A stretch of 10,377 nt of DNA. Source: Actinomycetes bacterium (GTDB lineage Bacteria > Actinomycetota > Actinomycetes > S36-B12 > UBA10799). The position numbers and the translations under genes are program-made. Location of the stretch: assembly GCA_029779995.1 (NCBI GenBank), contig JAKOZM010000028.1, forward strand, positions 1 to 10,377. Direction: 5' to 3'. The notes under the pieces were generated by a model, which did not search any database, was not told where the DNA came from, and saw only the letters and a list, made by a program, of their open reading frames with translations. Positions 8,138 to 10,377 of the stretch are shown one piece after another (positions within the stretch are counted from its first letter, which is position 1; every line of letters begins with the position of its first letter).

Positions 8138-8223
8138 GCGGTCAGGATGGCACGCACGCGAGCGCGCATCAGCAATTGCGCCGGATCGCTGCCGATTCGG
8201 CGCGGTCTGCACGGTAGTCTGCA
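8138..8223. promoter_or_regulatory. Divergent intergenic region between the hydrolase gene and ctaB
   Basis: These 86 nt separate the two divergent starts and must hold both promoters if neither is transcribed from further away. On the plus strand, TAGTCT (8215-8220) fits the actinobacterial -10 pattern TANNNT. On the minus strand, TACCGT (8217-8212) also fits and overlaps it, which would make the two -10 elements mutually exclusive. No convincing -35 hexamer is seen for either. The plus-strand element is the better supported of the two because of its exact spacing to the ctaB GTG. Confidence 0.45.
8215..8220 (+). promoter_or_regulatory. Probable -10 element of a leaderless ctaB transcript
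   Basis: TAGTCT matches TANNNT, and its last T would be at -7 if transcription starts at 8227, which is the G of an in-frame GTG. No Shine-Dalgarno sequence exists in front of ctaB. Leaderless mRNAs with TANNNT about 7 nt upstream of an ATG or GTG are common in actinobacteria, so the arrangement is credible, but the call is inferred. Confidence 0.5.
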
Positions 8224-9138
8224 GTGGTGGCCAGTACCCGTGTCGATGCCCAGTCGCCGGCTCGGACCAGCAGGGTGCGGGCGTATGTCGCCCTGACGAA
8301 ACCCCGCATCATCGAGTTGTTGCTCGTGACGACCGTTCCGGCGATGGTGCTCGCCGCCCGTGGGCTGCCGTCCTTGACCACGCTGGTAGCCACCCTGATT
8401 GGCGGGTCGCTGGCCGCGGCCGGGGCGAATTCGATGAACAGTGTCTACGACCGTGACATCGACTCGATCATGAAGCGCACGAGTGCCCGCCCGATGGTGA
8501 CCGGTGAGATCTCGCCAGCAGCGGGATGGGCCTTCGGCAGTCTGCTCAGTGTGCTCAGTGTCGGCTGGCTCGCCTGGACCACGAACCTGCTGGCCGCCGG
8601 CCTGGCCGGCATGGCGATCTTCCTTTATGTCGTTGGGTACACGATGGTGCTCAAGCGGCGCACCTCCCAAAACATCGTCTGGGGTGGGGCAGCGGGCTGT
8701 TTCCCCGTCCTGATCGGGTGGGCAGCGGTGACCGGGAGCCTTTCCTGGAGCCCCTGGATCCTGTTCCTCGTCGTGTTCCTTTGGACCCCTCCCCACTACT
8801 GGCCGTTGTCACTGCGGTTCCGTGAGGATTACCACAGCGCCGGAGTGCCCATGCTGCCGGTCGTCGCAGACACCCGGCGGGTGGCCGACCAGATCCTGTG
8901 GTACGCCATCGCGACTGTGGTGGCTTCGCTGGCGCTGGTACCGGTGGCCCCCATGGGGTGGATCTACGCGATTGGATCGCTCCTGCTTGGCCTGGTGTTC
9001 GTAGGGGAGTCCTGGCTGTTGCGGCGGCGGACCCGCAGGGGCGAGGATCCCAAGCCGATGCGCCTGTTCCACTGGTCGATCACGTACTTGGCCCTGCTGT
9101 TCCTGCTGGTGGCCATCGATCCGCTCATACTGGGCTGA
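8224..9138 (+). CDS. ctaB: Protoheme IX farnesyltransferase (heme O synthase)
   Basis: CtaB is an integral membrane UbiA-family prenyltransferase. It attaches a farnesyl group to heme B to make heme O, the precursor of heme A for aa3-type cytochrome oxidase. The 304-residue product shows LTKPRIIELLLVTTVPAM (residues 24-41), the prenyl-diphosphate/Mg motif NSVYDRDID (72-80, with Asn72, Asp76 and Asp80) followed by MKRT, then WTPPHYWPLSLRFREDY (187-203) and AGVPMLPVV (206-214). About eight to nine membrane spans are expected. GTG codons occur at 8224 and 8227; the second (303 residues) fits a leaderless start better. The stop overlaps the following ATP-grasp start as TGATG. Divergence from the tkt side and convergence with ctaA match the usual actinobacterial neighbourhood. 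Confidence 0.97.
   Translation: MVASTRVDAQSPARTSRVRAYVALTKPRIIELLLVTTVPAMVLAARGLPSLTTLVATLIGGSLAAAGANSMNSVYDRDIDSIMKRTSARPMVTGEISPAAGWAFGSLLSVLSVGWLAWTTNLLAAGLAGMAIFLYVVGYTMVLKRRTSQNIVWGGAAGCFPVLIGWAAVTGSLSWSPWILFLVVFLWTPPHYWPLSLRFREDYHSAGVPMLPVVADTRRVADQILWYAIATVVASLALVPVAPMGWIYAIGSLLLGLVFVGESWLLRRRTRRGEDPKPMRLFHWSITYLALLFLLVAIDPLILG
8543..8560 (+). repeat. 9-bp perfect tandem repeat inside ctaB
   Basis: TGCTCAGTG occurs twice in direct succession (8543-8551 and 8552-8560). It keeps the reading frame and encodes the repeated residues LLSVLSV in a membrane span of CtaB (about residues 107-113). It is probably a slippage-type duplication tolerated by the hydrophobic segment. Confidence 0.8.
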
Positions 9139-9986
9139 TGTTTCCACGCGTCGCCTACGTGACCTATCGGGGTAGCCTCCCCGATCCGGATCTCCCGCTG
9201 GCGCTGGCAGCGCTGCGCGAGAGCCACCTGGAAGCGCAGGCCGTGGTCTGGGATGACGCGGCAGTCGACTGGGCTGACTTCGATCTGGTCATTGTGCGAT
9301 CCACGTGGGACTACTCGGGGCGGCGCCCGGAGTTCCTCAAGTGGGCGCGGGGGGTCGAGGAGGTGACCACGCTGGCCAACCCGGTGCGATGCCTGGCCAA
9401 GAACACGGACAAGACCTATCTGCGCCAGTTCGCGCTGCGGGGAATTCCCACGATCCCGACCGTGTGGTTTGAGCCCGGTGACGACCCAGCGTCCTGCGAA
9501 CACAGTCTGGCGGCCACGGGTTGGGACCGATTTGTGGTGAAGCCGAATATCGGCGACGGCGTCTTTCGGGCGGTGCCCTTGGATACGGCGCAGGAGGCCG
9601 CCGCAGTAGCCGCAGCGCTGGCCACTCGCGGGTTGGTCGCGCTCATCCAGCCATACCTCTCGGTCGTGGAGCGGGCTGCGGAACTGTCGGTGGTCGTGCT
9701 CGGTGGCGCTGTCTCACACGCTGTTACCCGGGTCGGCACCGAGGCGATCGAAATGGCCGCAGTCGACGTACCCACCGGTGTCGGCGAGACGGTGCGCGAG
9801 GTGCTGGCCCACACCTGTGAAGACCCCCTGCTATACGCCCGAGTCGACTTCATCCCGGACGGGGATCAGTGGTTGGTCATGGAGTTCGAGGCCACTGAGC
9901 CCCGTTTGTTCCTGGAGACCGCTGCTGCAGCACCCGCCCGATTCGCCCGGGCGGTCAGGGCGGCGCTGAGCGCGACAGACACCTAG
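9138..9986 (+). CDS. ATP-grasp domain ligase (DcsG-like), substrate unknown
   Basis: This is probably an ATP-dependent carboxylate-amine (or related) ligase of the ATP-grasp fold, cytoplasmic, with an unknown substrate. The 282-residue product has the usual length and block order of the DcsG-like group: VIVRSTWDYSGRRPEFLKW (residues 51-69), AKNTDKTYL (87-95), the ATP-binding Lys in RFVVKP (131-136), ALIQPYL (168-174), SVVVLGGAVSHAV (184-196), and the metal-binding end YARVDFIPDG (233-242) plus VMEFEATEPRLFLE (247-260). DcsG closes the ring in D-cycloserine synthesis, but many homologues are uncharacterised and no cycloserine genes are nearby, so no pathway is assigned. The ATG at 9138 overlaps the ctaB stop by one base (TGATG) and has no Shine-Dalgarno sequence, implying translation by reinitiation after ctaB. 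The frame is open upstream to 8898, but that part overlaps ctaB and lies before the conserved N-terminus MFPRVAYVTY. The glycine loop after VVKP is NIGDGVF, which differs from the more usual small-residue loop. Confidence 0.85.
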   Translation: MFPRVAYVTYRGSLPDPDLPLALAALRESHLEAQAVVWDDAAVDWADFDLVIVRSTWDYSGRRPEFLKWARGVEEVTTLANPVRCLAKNTDKTYLRQFALRGIPTIPTVWFEPGDDPASCEHSLAATGWDRFVVKPNIGDGVFRAVPLDTAQEAAAVAAALATRGLVALIQPYLSVVERAAELSVVVLGGAVSHAVTRVGTEAIEMAAVDVPTGVGETVREVLAHTCEDPLLYARVDFIPDGDQWLVMEFEATEPRLFLETAAAAPARFARAVRAALSATDT

Positions 9987-10005
9987 CAGTCCGACGTGCG
10001 CCCGG

Positions 10006-10035
10006 CTTCTACTGTGCCGACTTCTACTGTGCCGA
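10006..10035. repeat. 15-bp perfect tandem duplication across the ctaA stop codon
   Basis: CTTCTACTGTGCCGA occurs at 10006-10020 and again at 10021-10035 with no spacer. Read on the minus strand, each copy encodes Ser-Ala-Gln-stop-Lys in the ctaA frame. The real stop (10026-10024) is therefore followed 15 nt later by an identical in-frame stop. The duplication fills most of the 37-nt convergent gap between the ATP-grasp gene and ctaA. Confidence 0.9.
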
Positions 10036-10377
10036 CCGGGCCGCGGTTTGCGCCGCGGCTCGTTGCGTAAGACTGAAGCGCAGACGCCAGACCCCCACCC
10101 AGACCAGGCAGGCCCCCAGCAGATGCAGGGTGACCAACACCCAGGGCAGACCCGTGAAGTACTGGACGTAGCCGATGCTGGCCTGCAGCAGGGCGAAGGC
10201 GACGACCCACCACGCTCGCCGCCGTGCCACGGCAGACGAATGGTCGACGTACAGAAGGGCCAACATTCCGATCAGCAGACCGATGAACAACAGCACGACA
10301 TCGGCATGCAGCCAACTCACCAGGCGTGGATCGATGTCCAGACGTTGTGTGCGGGAATCCCCAGCGTGGGGCCCCGC
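10024..10377 (-). CDS. ctaA: Heme A synthase (Cox15/CtaA family), C-terminal part only
   Basis: CtaA oxidises the C8 methyl of heme O to the formyl group of heme A in the cytoplasmic membrane. Only the last 117 residues are in the window. The frame is open to the right edge and the gene continues beyond it. The visible part begins with the family block GPHAGDS, then RLVSWLHADVVLLFIGLL with the conserved His of WLHA. It continues through further membrane spans with GYVQYFTGLPWVLVTLHLLGACLVW, where the His in LHLLGA matches the second C-terminal heme-ligand His of the family. A short polar tail (TQRAAAQTAARSAQ) ends at TAG. A GTG at 10320 should not be taken as the start, because recognisable CtaA sequence lies upstream of it. 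The gene converges on the ctaB/ATP-grasp pair, so both late heme A genes lie together. Confidence 0.93.
   Translation of the reverse strand, partial: AGPHAGDSRTQRLDIDPRLVSWLHADVVLLFIGLLIGMLALLYVDHSSAVARRRAWWVVAFALLQASIGYVQYFTGLPWVLVTLHLLGACLVWVGVWRLRFSLTQRAAAQTAARSAQ

Noticed and set aside
8138..8212. A 25-residue N-terminal extension of the hydrolase from GTG 8212
   Set aside because: The extra residues are Arg/Ala-rich and not family-like, and the GTG overlaps the candidate minus-strand -10 element. ATG 8137 gives a normal HSL-family length.
4949..8296. A 1115-codon open frame on the plus strand opposite tkt and the hydrolase gene
   Set aside because: Its codon triplets line up exactly with those of the minus-strand genes, so its stops would appear only where those genes use TTA, CTA or TCA codons, which are rare in this high-GC DNA. 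The translation is rich in Gly, Arg, His and Gln with no recognisable domain. It is a compositional shadow.
8898..9137. An 80-residue N-terminal extension of the ATP-grasp protein, upstream of 9138
   Set aside because: It lies wholly inside ctaB in another frame, lacks conserved sequence, and the family N-terminus begins right after the ATG at 9138.
9987..10023. A bidirectional terminator between the ATP-grasp gene and ctaA
   Set aside because: The 37-nt gap holds part of the 15-bp direct repeat but no inverted repeat followed by a T-run on either strand.

Overview
This window looks like chromosomal core DNA of a high-GC actinobacterium. The evidence is the high GC content throughout, with rare AT-rich codons; the opcA gene, which is characteristic of actinobacteria and cyanobacteria; and the gene order ctaA / ctaB / tkt / tal / zwf / opcA / pgl, which is a widespread actinobacterial neighbourhood. 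No transposase, phage gene, tRNA, rRNA or CRISPR array is visible. The genus cannot be read from the sequence.

Layout, left to right. Positions 118-7045 hold a minus-strand pentose phosphate gene set, transcribed from high to low coordinates: tkt (transketolase), a small multi-pass membrane protein of unknown function, tal (transaldolase), zwf (glucose-6-phosphate dehydrogenase), opcA (its assembly/activity partner) and pgl (6-phosphogluconolactonase). Consecutive genes overlap by 4 nt (ATGA) at tal/zwf, zwf/opcA and opcA/pgl. tkt and the membrane protein overlap by 8 nt. The only gap inside the set is 51 nt in front of tal, and it carries a strong Shine-Dalgarno sequence. Upstream of tkt, also on the minus strand, is an HSL-type alpha/beta-hydrolase (7136-8137). 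It is separated from tkt by 90 nt that contain a plausible but weak promoter and an imperfect inverted repeat.

A compact divergent region (8138-8223) leads rightward into ctaB (heme O synthase), which probably has a leaderless mRNA starting at GTG. ctaB is joined through a TGATG stop/start overlap to a gene for an ATP-grasp ligase of the DcsG-like type. From the right edge, the C-terminal 117 codons of ctaA (heme A synthase, Cox15 type) run leftward and converge on the ATP-grasp gene. A perfect 15-bp tandem duplication covers the ctaA stop codon.

Together the minus-strand genes carry out the oxidative branch (zwf, opcA, pgl) and the non-oxidative branch (tkt, tal) of the pentose phosphate pathway. 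ctaB and ctaA convert heme B to heme O and then heme A for the aa3 cytochrome oxidase. Most of the window is therefore ordinary. The less explained parts are the three accessory genes set into this conserved backbone: the membrane protein inside the pentose phosphate operon, the esterase between ctaB and tkt, and the ATP-grasp ligase coupled to ctaB. I see no convincing new multi-gene system. Positions 1-117 hold no supportable gene.
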